Shown here in pieces: positions 43,900 to 53,374 of a stretch of DNA of 64,000 bases. The DNA comes from Thalassobaculum sp965228445 (lineage in GTDB: Bacteria; Pseudomonadota; Alphaproteobacteria; Thalassobaculales; Thalassobaculaceae): NCBI GenBank assembly GCA_965228445.1, contig OZ245813.1, positions 1,302,001 to 1,366,000 on the forward strand, given 5' to 3'. Under the pieces are notes generated by a model. It worked only from the letters and a program-made list of their open reading frames with translations. It did no database searches and was not told where the DNA came from. Position 1 is the first letter of the stretch; each line of letters starts with the position of its first letter. The position numbers were made by a program, and so were the translations under genes.

Positions 43900-44904
43900 A
43901 TGTCAGTCAAAGTCAAAGCACGCGCAACGCTCGCCGCTTTCGCCCTTCTCGCTTCCGCCCAGTCCGCCTCGGCGCTCGAGGAGATCACCGTCGGCTACTT
44001 CCTGGAATGGCCGATGCCGTTCGAATACGGCAAGGCCACGGGCAAGTATGACGAGGCCCTGGGCGTGAAGGTCAACTGGGTGTCCTTCGACGCCGGCACC
44101 GCCATGTCGGCCGCCATGGCCTCCGGCGACGTGCAGCTCTCGGTCAGCCAGGGCGTGCCGCCCTTCGTGGTCGCCACCTCGGCCGGTCAGGACCTGAAGA
44201 TCGTCGATGTCGCCGTCAGCTACTCGGAGAACGACAACTGCGTCGTCGCCGAGAAGCTGGAGATCGACAAGACCAGTGCGAAGGAACTGGAAGGCAAGAA
44301 GGTCGGCGTGCCGATCGGCACCGCCGCCCATTACGGCTTCCTGAAGCAGATGACCCATTTCAAGGTCGACATCACCACCATGGAGATCGTCGACATGGCA
44401 CCGGCCGACGGCGCCGCCGCCTTCGCCCAGGGCAGCCTGGACATGGTCTGCGGCTGGGGCGGAGCGCTGCGCCGGATGAAGGAGCACGGCAACGTGCTGC
44501 TGACCGGGGCCGAGAAGGAGGAGCTGGGCATCCTGGTGTTCGACGTGACCTCGGCGCCCGCCTCCTTCGTCGCCGAGCAGAGCGAGCTGGTGGCCAAGTT
44601 CCTGAAGGTCACCGCCGAGATGAACGCCATGTGGGCCTCGGGCGAGCATAAGGACGAGATGCTGCCGGTCATCGCCAAGGATGCCGGCATGTCCGAGGAG
44701 GCCACCGAGAGCACGATGGCGACCTTCGTCTTCCCGACCGTGGCGGAGCAGCTCGGCCCGAAATGGCTCGGCGGCGGCGCCCAGGAATTCATGAAGGGCG
44801 TGGCCAAGGTGTTCCTGGACGCCGGCAGCATCCCCTCGGCCCGCGACACCTATGAGGGTGCGGTCGACACTGGCCCGCTCAAGGCCGCCAGCGGCATGAT
44901 GTAA
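43900..44904 (+). CDS. tauA: Taurine-type ABC transporter substrate-binding protein
   Basis: Periplasmic binding protein of the SsuA/TauA family, 334 residues, with a signal peptide (VKVKARATLAAFALLASAQ, cleavage after ASA near residue 25). Family segments: ITVGYFLEWPMPFEYGKATG, DVQLSVSQGVPPFVVATSAG, KKVGVPIGTAAHYGFLKQM and QGSLDMVCGWGGALRRM. Divergent from tpa and followed by the ATPase and permease genes. Taurine as ligand is inferred from the tpa/tauR neighbours. Confidence 0.87.
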   Translation: MSVKVKARATLAAFALLASAQSASALEEITVGYFLEWPMPFEYGKATGKYDEALGVKVNWVSFDAGTAMSAAMASGDVQLSVSQGVPPFVVATSAGQDLKIVDVAVSYSENDNCVVAEKLEIDKTSAKELEGKKVGVPIGTAAHYGFLKQMTHFKVDITTMEIVDMAPADGAAAFAQGSLDMVCGWGGALRRMKEHGNVLLTGAEKEELGILVFDVTSAPASFVAEQSELVAKFLKVTAEMNAMWASGEHKDEMLPVIAKDAGMSEEATESTMATFVFPTVAEQLGPKWLGGGAQEFMKGVAKVFLDAGSIPSARDTYEGAVDTGPLKAASGMM

Positions 44905-44989
44905 GCCGCTCCGGCCTGCTGCCAAACTTGCGACGGCGGTCGTCCGGCCGCCGTCGCTGCCGCCCAACCGACCGACCAGGGGGCCCGCG

Positions 44990-45793
44990 GTGACGCTGAC
45001 CATCGAAAACCTCTCCATGCGCTTCGACCTGCCCAACGGCACCGCCGTCCAGGCGCTGAAGGACGTCTCGCTCTCCCTCAACGACGGCGAGCTGTTGTCG
45101 GTGCTGGGTCCGTCGGGCTGCGGGAAGACCACTCTGCTGAACATCGCCGCGGGCTTCCTGGCGCCGACCGGGGGACGGGTCGCGCTGAACGGTGAGACGG
45201 TCACCGGCCCGGCGCCGGAGCGCGGGATGGTGTTCCAGAAGGGCGCGCTGTTCGAGTGGATGAACGTGCGCCAGAACGTCGATTTCGGTCCGCGCATGAA
45301 GGGCATGCCAAAGGGCGAGCGCGATGCCATTACCGACCACCTTCTGGAGACGGTCGGGTTGCAGGATTTCAAGGAGAAGGCGGTCTACGAACTCTCCGGC
45401 GGCATGCAGCAGCGCGTGGCCCTGGCGCGCTGCCTCGCCAACGACCCCGACGTGATCCTGATGGACGAGCCGCTAGGCGCGCTCGACGCCCTGACCCGCG
45501 AGAAGATGCAGGGTCTGGTGCTGAAGCTGTGGAAGGAGACCGGCAAGACCGTGATCCTAATCACCCACTCGGTGGAGGAGGCCCTGCTGTTGGGCGAGCG
45601 CCTGCTGGTCATGGCGCCGCGGCCGGGCCGGATCCACCGCGAATACGCCCTCCCCTTCGCCGACAGCGCGGTCAATGCCGACCTGCGCGCGGTCAAGAAG
45701 CAGCCGGAATTCGGTGAGCGGCGCGAGGAAATCCTGTCGATGATCTGGGAGATGGAAGAGGAGATCATGGGCCGCTCGGAGACCGCGGCATGA
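44990..45793 (+). CDS. tauB: Taurine-type ABC transporter ATP-binding protein
   Basis: 267-residue ATPase of the SsuB/TauB group. Walker A GPSGCGKTT at about residues 40-48, Q-loop VFQKGALFEWMNVRQNV, signature LSGGMQQRVALARCLA from 135, Walker B VILMDEPLGALD near 155, and switch histidine in LITHSVEEALLLGER. Start is GTG 44990. The stop overlaps the permease start (ATGA at 45790). Confidence 0.93.
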   Translation: MTLTIENLSMRFDLPNGTAVQALKDVSLSLNDGELLSVLGPSGCGKTTLLNIAAGFLAPTGGRVALNGETVTGPAPERGMVFQKGALFEWMNVRQNVDFGPRMKGMPKGERDAITDHLLETVGLQDFKEKAVYELSGGMQQRVALARCLANDPDVILMDEPLGALDALTREKMQGLVLKLWKETGKTVILITHSVEEALLLGERLLVMAPRPGRIHREYALPFADSAVNADLRAVKKQPEFGERREEILSMIWEMEEEIMGRSETAA

Positions 45794-47055
45794 TCATCCT
45801 GCTCGCCTATATCGCCGTCTTCGTCGCCGCCATGCTGATTGCCGGATTCGTCGGACGGCGGATGGCCGCCCGCCACGATTTCACCAGCCTGAAGACCGTC
45901 ACCTTCGGCGACGAGAGCGCGGTCAAGCCGCACCGCGTCGCCTCCATCGTGTCGATCCTGGCGATCTTCGCGATCTGGGGCGCCTTCACCGGCTCCAGCC
46001 TGGTGCCGATCCATGTGCCGGGCCCGTTCATCGGCACCACCCAGTTCACCTATACCGCCAAGAACGCCACCGGCGAGACCGACGACGCCACGGTCACCGT
46101 GGTCGTGCACAAGATCGGCGAGGAAGTCACCCTGCCGGATATCGAGCCAGGCTCTGGCTTCGCCAAGAACGACGTGGACAAGGTCGGCGCCTGGCGCAGC
46201 GGCCTGATCCGCCCGGACCGCAACGACGAGGGTGGCAAGGAGGACGGCTACACGATCGTCGCCGTCGACGGCCAGCCGATCGATTCCTCGACGACCGTGA
46301 GCGTGGCCGATGGCACCCTGACCATGACGCCGAAGGGATCGCTGAACTTCACGCCGGAAGCCGGCATGCAGATGGAGCCGATCTGGCTGCCCTCGCCGGA
46401 GGCCGTCTGGCACCGCTTCGTGGAGATCTGGAGCGAGGGCTATCAGGCGATCACCCTGAGCGAACATCTCGGCTGGTCGCTGATCCGCGTGCTGGCGGGC
46501 TTCCTGGCGGGGTGCATCCTGGGCATCCCGCTTGGCTACGCCATGGGCCTGTCGGGCTGGTTCCGCGGCTGGTTCGACCCGATCGTGGAGTTCATGCGTC
46601 CGGTGCCGCCGCTGGCGCTGATCCCGCTGGTGATCATCTGGTTCGGCATCGGCGAGACCGGCAAGGTCATCTTGCTGTTCCTCGCCGCCCTCTGGATCAT
46701 GACCATCGCCGCACGGGCGGGCGTGTCCGGGGTGAACATCTCCAAGGTGCACGCAGCCTATTCGCTCGGCGCCTCGAAGGTGCAGATCCTGTGGCACGTG
46801 ATCGTGCCGAACTCGCTGCCGGAGATCTTCACCGGCGCGCGGGTCGCCATGGGCGTGTGCTGGGGCACGGTAGTGGCCGCCGAACTGGTCGCCGCCGAGA
46901 AGGGTGCGGGCAAGATGATCGTCGCCGCCTCCAAGTTCCAGCTCACCGACATCGTGATCATGGGCATCATCCTGATCGGCATCATCGGCTTCGGCATCGA
47001 TGTGGCGATGCGCAAGCTGGAGACCTGGCTTGTGCCCTGGAAGGGCCGGAGCTGA
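45790..47055 (+). CDS. tauC: Taurine-type ABC permease with periplasmic Ig-like insert
   Basis: 421-residue permease, against about 250-290 for usual TauC/SsuC. Residues about 200-415 are the standard domain (LPSPEAVWHRFVEIWSEG; HLGWSLIRVLAGFLAG; coupling loop HAAYSLGASKVQILWHVIVP). The N-terminus has a helix (about 1-22), a second helix near 50-67, then an extra segment of about 115 residues (83-197) before the LPSP motif. Its phrases FTYTAKNATGETDDATVTVV and VADGTLTMTPKGSLNFTPEA resemble cadherin-like or tandem-95 Ig repeats. The insert sits in the first periplasmic loop. Role unknown; possibly contact with TauA or the cell wall. Confidence 0.9.
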   Translation: MIILLAYIAVFVAAMLIAGFVGRRMAARHDFTSLKTVTFGDESAVKPHRVASIVSILAIFAIWGAFTGSSLVPIHVPGPFIGTTQFTYTAKNATGETDDATVTVVVHKIGEEVTLPDIEPGSGFAKNDVDKVGAWRSGLIRPDRNDEGGKEDGYTIVAVDGQPIDSSTTVSVADGTLTMTPKGSLNFTPEAGMQMEPIWLPSPEAVWHRFVEIWSEGYQAITLSEHLGWSLIRVLAGFLAGCILGIPLGYAMGLSGWFRGWFDPIVEFMRPVPPLALIPLVIIWFGIGETGKVILLFLAALWIMTIAARAGVSGVNISKVHAAYSLGASKVQILWHVIVPNSLPEIFTGARVAMGVCWGTVVAAELVAAEKGAGKMIVAASKFQLTDIVIMGIILIGIIGFGIDVAMRKLETWLVPWKGRS

Positions 47056-47177
47056 GGGCCGGAGCTGAGGCTCGGCGCGAGCGGGGTTTCGGGGCGGCGT
47101 GAAATCAGGTTCCCCTGGAAATGCCTGACGCCTGTACGGTATCAAGCGCCGCCCGGGACCGATGAAGACCCTGCACG

Positions 47178-50051
47178 ATGCCTGATGCCAATGCCGGAAC
47201 GCCGTCGGTCAGCGCCCTTTGCGGGTTGCTGCTCGCTGGGCTGGTTCTGGGCGGAACGGCTGCGATCCTGGCGGTCGCGGTCGCCGGACCGGTCTCCCCC
47301 GCCCATCACCCGAGCTTCGTCGCCGGCGAGATGAGCCTGATCGGCGGTGGCAAGGCGCTGGAAAGCCGGTTCCTGTGGGTCCTGCTGCTGATGTCCGGCC
47401 TCGCCGTCGCCGGGCTGGAGACGCTGCGGCAGCGGGTGCTGCCGGAGCTGCACAGGGTGCTGTGGTTGGCGCTGATGCCGACCGTATACTGGCTGGCTAC
47501 CCGCGTCCTGGCGCCGCCCGCCTCCGTCGCCGAGGTGCTGGTCGATACCGGCTGGCTGTTCGTCTCCGCCGGTCTCGTCGTCCTGACAATCCTGTTCGCA
47601 GTTGTCGGCCGGGGCCATCCCGAGGGCTGGGCGCGGGATGCCGGCTGGGGGCTGCTGCTGCCGGTGCTGGGCACGGTGTCCGGTGTCGCCGTGCTGACCG
47701 GGATCGGGCGGCTGGACCTCGGTGCTCTTGCCCTGCTGTCGGAGGTAAGTGCCGGGCATCTGGCCTGGTTCCCGGCGCTACTTACCGCGCTCGGCCTGGT
47801 CGGCTTCTCCCTGCCGGAGAACGCGCGGGCGGCCTGGCTCGCCCGGCTGACGCTCGTCGCGCAGATCCCGCTGGCGGCCGGGTTCCTCTGCCTGCTGCTG
47901 CCGCCGGCCGAGGTCGGCGGTGCGCTTCTGCGTCAGGGCGGGCTGAGCGGACCGGCCCTGCCGATCCTGCTGGCGCTGGTTTCGGTCGGCGCGGTCCTCT
48001 TCATCCTGCGTGGATCCCGGGCGCAAGAAACGCCGAGCCTGTCGCCCTGGGCCGTGGCGGGGGCGGCGATCGCCCTCAAGCTCGGCGACGGCGGCGCCGT
48101 CGCCTATGCGATGGACAACCCGCTGGACCTCTATCATCACGGCGAGTGGCTGATCCCCTGGGACCAGTTCTGGCGGCACGGGGTGATCCCCTATGTGGAC
48201 AGCAGCCCGTCCCACGGCCTGATCAATCTGCTGGTCGGCGGTGTGGCGGCCCTGTTTGGCGACGGAACCATGGTCGGGTTGCAGCAGGGCCAGCTGCTGA
48301 TCCGGGGTGCGGCGCTGACGGTGGCCGCCCTGGTGCTCGGCCGGTTACTTGGCGGGCCGGCCGCCCTGCTGGCCCTGGTGTTGCTGCCGTTCAGCGGCCG
48401 CACGCCGATCCTGCTGCTGGTCGCCGCCGCCTTCGCCTGGTTCATTTCCCGCACCCAGACCCGGCACCCGGTCGCCTGGCTCTGCGCCGCGCTGGCGGTG
48501 TGCGTCGCCATGGTCGGCCTCGCCCCCGGGCAGGGCGCCATCGCCTCGGTCGCGCTGCTGCCGGTCATCGTGCTGATGCTGTGGCGCGCCTGGCAGGCCC
48601 AGCGCCGCGCCCTGCTGATCGCGGTGGCGGTCGTGCTGGCCCTGTTCGCGCTCGTCGTCTTGGTGGGCCTCGCCGGATTTGGGCCGGGACCGATCCTGGG
48701 GGCGCAGATCCGCTTCATCCTGGAGAACCGCGCCCTATACGAAGCCGTCCACGGCCTGCCCTGGACAGCGTCCTTCCCCCGCGACATGCTGCTCGGTCCG
48801 GTTGCCTGGGAAGTGCTGCGCGCGCTGTGGATCCCGGTCGCCACCGGACTAATCGGAGTGCTCGTCCTGACCGCGACACGGCGGGAGCTGCGCGGCGCCT
48901 GGATCTTCATGGCCGTGGCGGTGCTGGTCTACCTGCTCGGCACCATCGGCCACACGCTGGGCCGCATCGACCTGGGCGGGCCGTCGCGCACCGGGGCGCA
49001 GACCGTCTTCGCGCTGGCGATCCTGCTGCCGATGGTGATGGCGATGCTGTCGCCCCGGCTCCTGCTGCCGGCGCTGTGGCTGGCGCTGGTACCGATCGGG
49101 TTGCTGAGCCCGGCCTTCCGCGCCGTCCTCGACCCGGCCGCCCTGGCGCACCTGCACCAGTCGCGCGACCAGGAGCAGCCCGGTCGCCGCTGGATCGACG
49201 GGCCGGCGGAGGGTCTTCCGGCACTCGGCACCGGTCTGATCCCGCCCGACCTGATCGCCCTGGTGAGGCCGGTCCGTAATCTGGTCGACGACGTTCTCAC
49301 CGACGGCGAGACCTATCTCGACCTGACCGAGCGCAATGCCAACTACTTCTACCTGCGCCGCCCCGTGCCGGTGGAGAGCGGCGCGGTGGCGACGATGGCG
49401 ACGGAAGGAATGCAGACCCGCTCCATCGCCCGCCTGCGCGCCGAGCCGGTGCCGCTGGTGCTCGTCGATGCCGGCTATACGACAAGCCAGCCTTTCCCGC
49501 CGCCGCTGCGCACGCCGCTGCTGTACCGCTACCTCATGGCGGAGCTGGCCGCCGGCCGATATGCGGTGTGGACCGACGGAAGGCTGACCGCGCTGATCGT
49601 CCCCGACCGTGCACCGTCCCCACCTCTGTCGACCGCCGAGGGCATCGCCCGGCTCGACGTGATCTGGGGACGGCCGGAGCTGGCGCACCTGCCGACCGCC
49701 TGGGGGGCGTCGGCCGACACCATCGCCGACGACCTGACGCCGCTGGCCGCCGAGGTCACCTTTGACGGCACCACCATCGAGGTCGCGCTGGAGCAACCCG
49801 GGGCAATCGACTTCCTTGGGCTGACGCTGACCTGTATGGGTGAGAGGGGCGACGCCACCCTGTCCTGGACGGCCGGCGCCGCGACCCCGCGCTTCACCTT
49901 CAGCCCGAGCACCGGTTTGAACCTGCTGCCCCTCGACATCTGGCCGTCCCAGGCCGTCGCCCCGGCGACCAGATCGGCGCGCTTCGCTCTGACCCTGCCG
50001 GCGGGCTGCACCATGGCCGACGGCGCCGTCTGGGCGCGGACGCTGCCGTGA
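47178..50051 (+). CDS. Large multi-pass membrane protein, possible GT-C glycosyltransferase
   Basis: 957 residues, not recognised with certainty. The first 650 residues contain many hydrophobic helices; a central loop YHHGEWLIPWDQFWRHGVIPY and SPSHGLINLLVGGVAALFG resembles the acidic/aromatic periplasmic loop of GT-C enzymes that use lipid-linked sugars. The last 300 residues are soluble, with ETYLDLTERNANYFYLRRP and a beta-rich end (IEVALEQPGAIDFLGLTLTC). It overlaps the flippase-like gene (GTGA at 50048), which is followed by a GT9 gene, so an envelope glycan role is likely. Confidence 0.65.
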   Translation: MPDANAGTPSVSALCGLLLAGLVLGGTAAILAVAVAGPVSPAHHPSFVAGEMSLIGGGKALESRFLWVLLLMSGLAVAGLETLRQRVLPELHRVLWLALMPTVYWLATRVLAPPASVAEVLVDTGWLFVSAGLVVLTILFAVVGRGHPEGWARDAGWGLLLPVLGTVSGVAVLTGIGRLDLGALALLSEVSAGHLAWFPALLTALGLVGFSLPENARAAWLARLTLVAQIPLAAGFLCLLLPPAEVGGALLRQGGLSGPALPILLALVSVGAVLFILRGSRAQETPSLSPWAVAGAAIALKLGDGGAVAYAMDNPLDLYHHGEWLIPWDQFWRHGVIPYVDSSPSHGLINLLVGGVAALFGDGTMVGLQQGQLLIRGAALTVAALVLGRLLGGPAALLALVLLPFSGRTPILLLVAAAFAWFISRTQTRHPVAWLCAALAVCVAMVGLAPGQGAIASVALLPVIVLMLWRAWQAQRRALLIAVAVVLALFALVVLVGLAGFGPGPILGAQIRFILENRALYEAVHGLPWTASFPRDMLLGPVAWEVLRALWIPVATGLIGVLVLTATRRELRGAWIFMAVAVLVYLLGTIGHTLGRIDLGGPSRTGAQTVFALAILLPMVMAMLSPRLLLPALWLALVPIGLLSPAFRAVLDPAALAHLHQSRDQEQPGRRWIDGPAEGLPALGTGLIPPDLIALVRPVRNLVDDVLTDGETYLDLTERNANYFYLRRPVPVESGAVATMATEGMQTRSIARLRAEPVPLVLVDAGYTTSQPFPPPLRTPLLYRYLMAELAAGRYAVWTDGRLTALIVPDRAPSPPLSTAEGIARLDVIWGRPELAHLPTAWGASADTIADDLTPLAAEVTFDGTTIEVALEQPGAIDFLGLTLTCMGERGDATLSWTAGAATPRFTFSPSTGLNLLPLDIWPSQAVAPATRSARFALTLPAGCTMADGAVWARTLP

Positions 50052-51037
50052 GGACCGGGTACCTGAAGACGGGACTGAAGGTCTGCGTCACCCTCGGCCT
50101 GCTCGCCTGGGTGTTCTCCCTGGTCGACCGCGAGGCGGTGTTGGCCCAGATCGCTCGAATCGATCCGGTCTTCGGCATCGCCGCCGTGCTGGCCCAATGT
50201 GCCCAGTTCCCGATCGGTGCCTGGCGCTGGCGGATGATCCTGGCCGAGGACGGCGTCGCCATGGCGTTTCGCGACGCCTTCTCCTTCCTGATGATCGGCC
50301 TGCTGTTCAACCAGGTCCTGCCGTCCACGATCGGCGGCGACGGGGTGCGGGTCTGGCTGTCGGCCCGCACCGGCATCGGCTGGAGCCGGGCCTTCGGCGC
50401 CGTCGCCGTCGACCGGGCGGCCGCGATCTTCATGATCCTGGTGCTGTCGGTACCGCTGCTGCCGGTGCTCACGCCGATCATCGACAGTGCGGTGGCGCGC
50501 ACCAGCCTGACAATCCTCGTCCTGCTGGGCGCCATGGCGGTAGCGGTGGTGCTGCCGGTCGCCCCGGTGGTGATGCGGACGCTGGTCGCCCGCATGCCCG
50601 AACGCCGGATCCTGCGCCCATTGATGGCCGCCGCCGGACAGAGCGCGATCCTGTGGCGGCGGGGTGCGACCACGGCGGTGCTGTCGGTCTGCAGTATTCT
50701 GATCCTCACCAGCCATGTGGCCACGGTGTGGCTGATCGCGCTGTCCATGGGCGTTGCGCTGAACCCGCTCCAGCTCTTCGCGCTGATCCTGCCGGTCATG
50801 CTGCTGCTCGCGGTGCCGATCTCCATCGCCGGGTGGGGCTTGCGCGAAGGACTGATGGTCACCGCTCTGGGCTTCCTCGGTGTCGAGCCGAGTGCCGCCG
50901 TCGCCATCTCCCTGCTCTGGGGCGGAGTGACCCTGTTCGGCGGGCTGCTGGGCGGCATCGCGCTGATGGTCGACCGCACCGACCTTTCCACCCTGTTCCG
51001 TGGGGCCGCCGCGCCGGAGGAGGACCGGCCGTCATGA
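50048..51037 (+). CDS. AglD/LPG-synthase-type integral membrane protein (UPF0104)
   Basis: 329-residue protein with seven or eight hydrophobic helices, of the lysylphosphatidylglycerol synthase TM/AglD family often proposed as a lipid or lipid-linked sugar translocase. Landmarks: FPIGAWRWRMILAEDGVAM near residue 55, FLMIGLLFNQVLPSTIGGDG (the N-LP-x-GGD motif), and ISIAGWGLREGLMVTALGFL. GTG start overlaps the preceding stop and its own stop overlaps the GT9 start (ATGA), so the three genes are tightly coupled. Confidence 0.85.
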   Translation: MRTGYLKTGLKVCVTLGLLAWVFSLVDREAVLAQIARIDPVFGIAAVLAQCAQFPIGAWRWRMILAEDGVAMAFRDAFSFLMIGLLFNQVLPSTIGGDGVRVWLSARTGIGWSRAFGAVAVDRAAAIFMILVLSVPLLPVLTPIIDSAVARTSLTILVLLGAMAVAVVLPVAPVVMRTLVARMPERRILRPLMAAAGQSAILWRRGATTAVLSVCSILILTSHVATVWLIALSMGVALNPLQLFALILPVMLLLAVPISIAGWGLREGLMVTALGFLGVEPSAAVAISLLWGGVTLFGGLLGGIALMVDRTDLSTLFRGAAAPEEDRPS

Positions 51038-52200
51038 AGAGCCTGCGCGCCAAGCAATGGATCGACGACAAGCTCGGCAGCCTGCTGATCGCGATCCTGA
51101 AGCCGATGGCGCTCGCCCTCGGTTTCCTGCTGCGCCGCGACCACGGGCTGAGCGTCCAGGGCGACATCGTGGTCATCAAGCTGCTGGGCGGAGGCAGCCT
51201 CGTGCTCGCCCTGCCCGCCCTGCTGGCCCTGCGCCGGGCGCATCCGTCGCGCCGTCTCAGCCTGGTCTGCACCCGGGGGACCAAGGCCTTCGCCGAGACC
51301 CTGGGCGTATTCGACGACTATATCGTGGTGGATGATGGCGGCGCGCGGGCGCTGCTGGTCTCCGGGTTGCAGGCGCTGATGCGCTGCTGGCGGGTCGATA
51401 CCGTCATCGACCTGGAGGTGCACAGCCGGCTCAGCACCGTGTTCGGCTGCCTGACCTGCGCGCGCAACCGGATCGGCTTCTACCTGGACACCGCGTTCTG
51501 GCGCCGGGGCGTGGCGACCCATCTGTTCTTCTACAACCGGGCCAGCGCCAGCCACGTGCATTACGAGCAGATCGCCCGCGCACTCGGCGGCACCATCGCG
51601 CCGATGGCGGAGGTCCGCGCCGCCTACCGCGCCGCCAACGGCCTGCCGGCCCAGCGCAGCCCGCAGATCCCGGCCGTCCGGATCGGCCTCGGCTGCTTCT
51701 GCTCGGATCTGAGCGTGGAGCGGATGCTGAGCGCCGAAGAATGGGCCCGCATCCTGGCCGGCCGGCTGGGCGACGCCCGCGTGACCCTGCACCTGTTCGG
51801 CGGCAAGCAGGACCGGCCGGCGGCCGAGCGCTTCATCGACCTGCTGTCTCAGGCGCTGCCGACGGCGGAGTTCGTGAACGAATGCGGCGCCCATGACCTG
51901 ACCGGCAGCCTGCGCCTGCTGGACACCATGGACCGGTTCTATTCGATCGACAGCGGGCTGCTGCACATCGCCCGGCTGGTCGGGGTGGAGACAGTGTCCT
52001 TCTGGGGGCCGACCGACCCGCAGACCCTGTTGCTGCCTCTGCCGGAAGGCAGCACCGACGAGGTCCAGTACAGCCGCCTCGCCTGCTCGCCCTGCGTCCA
52101 CCTGACGGAAGTGCCGCCCTGCCGGGGCAACAACATCTGCATGCACGCCCATCTCGACCCGAGCCTGGCCGACGAGCCGCCGATCTGGGTGATCCGCTAG
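51034..52200 (+). CDS. Glycosyltransferase family 9 (heptosyltransferase-like)
   Basis: 388 residues with a GT-B fold like LPS heptosyltransferases. The N-terminal domain has DIVVIKLLGGGSLVLALPAL and LSLVCTRGTKAFAETLG; the nucleotide-sugar side has VTLHLFGGKQDRPAAERFI and DRFYSIDSGLLHIARLVGVE with VSFWGPTDPQTLL, the classical D-S-G-x-x-H block. The C-terminal cysteine-rich part (RLACSPCVHLTEVPPCRGNN) resembles GT9 members. The donor sugar is not identifiable. Confidence 0.85.
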   Translation: MKSLRAKQWIDDKLGSLLIAILKPMALALGFLLRRDHGLSVQGDIVVIKLLGGGSLVLALPALLALRRAHPSRRLSLVCTRGTKAFAETLGVFDDYIVVDDGGARALLVSGLQALMRCWRVDTVIDLEVHSRLSTVFGCLTCARNRIGFYLDTAFWRRGVATHLFFYNRASASHVHYEQIARALGGTIAPMAEVRAAYRAANGLPAQRSPQIPAVRIGLGCFCSDLSVERMLSAEEWARILAGRLGDARVTLHLFGGKQDRPAAERFIDLLSQALPTAEFVNECGAHDLTGSLRLLDTMDRFYSIDSGLLHIARLVGVETVSFWGPTDPQTLLLPLPEGSTDEVQYSRLACSPCVHLTEVPPCRGNNICMHAHLDPSLADEPPIWVIR

Positions 52201-52223
52201 AGCAAATCACCCGATTGTGCTCT
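52199..52223 (+). terminator. Hairpin after the glycan gene cluster
   Basis: Stem AGAGCAAATC (52199-52208) / GATT-G-TGCTCT (52213-52223) with one bulged G, overlapping the GT9 stop codon. No U tract follows, so termination is uncertain. Confidence 0.4.
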
Positions 52224-52311
52224 GGCGTACAATCCGGCCTGAATGGGACCCGGCGTCGGCGCGCCGACGACGAAGCGGAGAACCGTTGCGGGTCCGGGCC
52301 GTTGCCAAGGC

Positions 52312-53355
52312 ATGTTTGCCGATCTCTCCACCCCGATGCTGCTGGCCGTCTTCGCCGCCTGTGCCGTCGGCATTCTGCTCGGCGGCCTGCGCATGACCGG
52401 CCAGGCCGATCAGATCGCCGACCGGACCGGTCTCGGCGAGGCCCTGGTCGGCGGCGTATTGCTGGGGGCAGCCACGTCACTGTCCGGCTCGATCGTCTCG
52501 CTGACCGCCGCCCTGGACGGACGGGCGTCCCTGGCCTTCTCCAACGGCATCGGCGGCATCGCGGCGCAGACCGCGTTCCTGGCGCTCGCCGACATCCTGC
52601 ACCGCAAGGTGAACCTCGAGCATGCGGCGGCCGACCTGTCGAACGTGTTCCAGGGCGCGCTGCTGATGCTGATGCTGGCCCTGCCGCTGTTCGCGTTGAC
52701 CGGCCCGGATGTGTCCGTGCTCGGCGTGCATCCGGTGTCCATCCTGCTGGTGGCGATCTATGTCGGCGGCGTGATCGCCACCCGGCGGATCCGCGAGGAG
52801 CCCATGTGGCGCCCGGTGAAGACCCGCGACACCCGCGCCGACGAGCCAGAGCCGGAGAGCGACGACGGCCCGCCCACCCCCTGGCTGTTCGCGTCGTTCC
52901 TGGCGCTGATGCTGGCGATGGGGGCGATCGGCTGGGTGATCGCCCAGATCGCCGAGACCCTGACCGACCGCTACGCCCTGTCCGCCTCGGCGGTGGGAGC
53001 GCTGATGACGGCTGTGGTGACCTCTCTGCCCGAACTGGTGACCACATTGGCCGCCGTCCGGCGCGGCGCGCTGCAGCTTGCGGTCGGAGGGATCATCGGC
53101 GGCAATACCTTCGACACCCTTTTCCTGACGATCTCGGATATCGGCTATCGCGACGGCTCGCTGTACCACGCGATCGGCCCGGACGACCTGTACTGGCTGG
53201 CCGTCGGGCTGATCATGACCGCCGTGCTGACCCTCGGCCAGCTCTACCGCCAGCGCGAGGGACCGGCCGGTATTGGGCTGGAGAGTGCCGCGATGCTGGC
53301 GGTCTATGCGGTCGCCATCGCCCTGCCGACGCTGATCGGCGGCAGCGGCGCATGA
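52312..53355 (+). CDS. Sodium:calcium antiporter family protein
   Basis: 347-residue membrane protein of the CaCA (YrbG-like) superfamily. The paired alpha repeats are partly visible: GGVLLGAATSLSGSIVSLTA and GIGGIAAQTAFLALAD in the first half, AVGALMTAVVTSLPELVTTL and GGIIGGNTFDTLFLTISDIG in the second; the latter is the canonical G-T-S-L-P-E plus GNxxxN type block. The first-half block has lost the usual SxPE acid (SLSGS). ATG 52312 is preferred over 52243, which lacks a ribosome site. A cytosolic acidic loop (ADEPEPESDDG) joins the halves. Confidence 0.85.
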   Translation: MFADLSTPMLLAVFAACAVGILLGGLRMTGQADQIADRTGLGEALVGGVLLGAATSLSGSIVSLTAALDGRASLAFSNGIGGIAAQTAFLALADILHRKVNLEHAAADLSNVFQGALLMLMLALPLFALTGPDVSVLGVHPVSILLVAIYVGGVIATRRIREEPMWRPVKTRDTRADEPEPESDDGPPTPWLFASFLALMLAMGAIGWVIAQIAETLTDRYALSASAVGALMTAVVTSLPELVTTLAAVRRGALQLAVGGIIGGNTFDTLFLTISDIGYRDGSLYHAIGPDDLYWLAVGLIMTAVLTLGQLYRQREGPAGIGLESAAMLAVYAVAIALPTLIGGSGA

Positions 53356-53374
53356 ACCACGACCGGATGGAACG

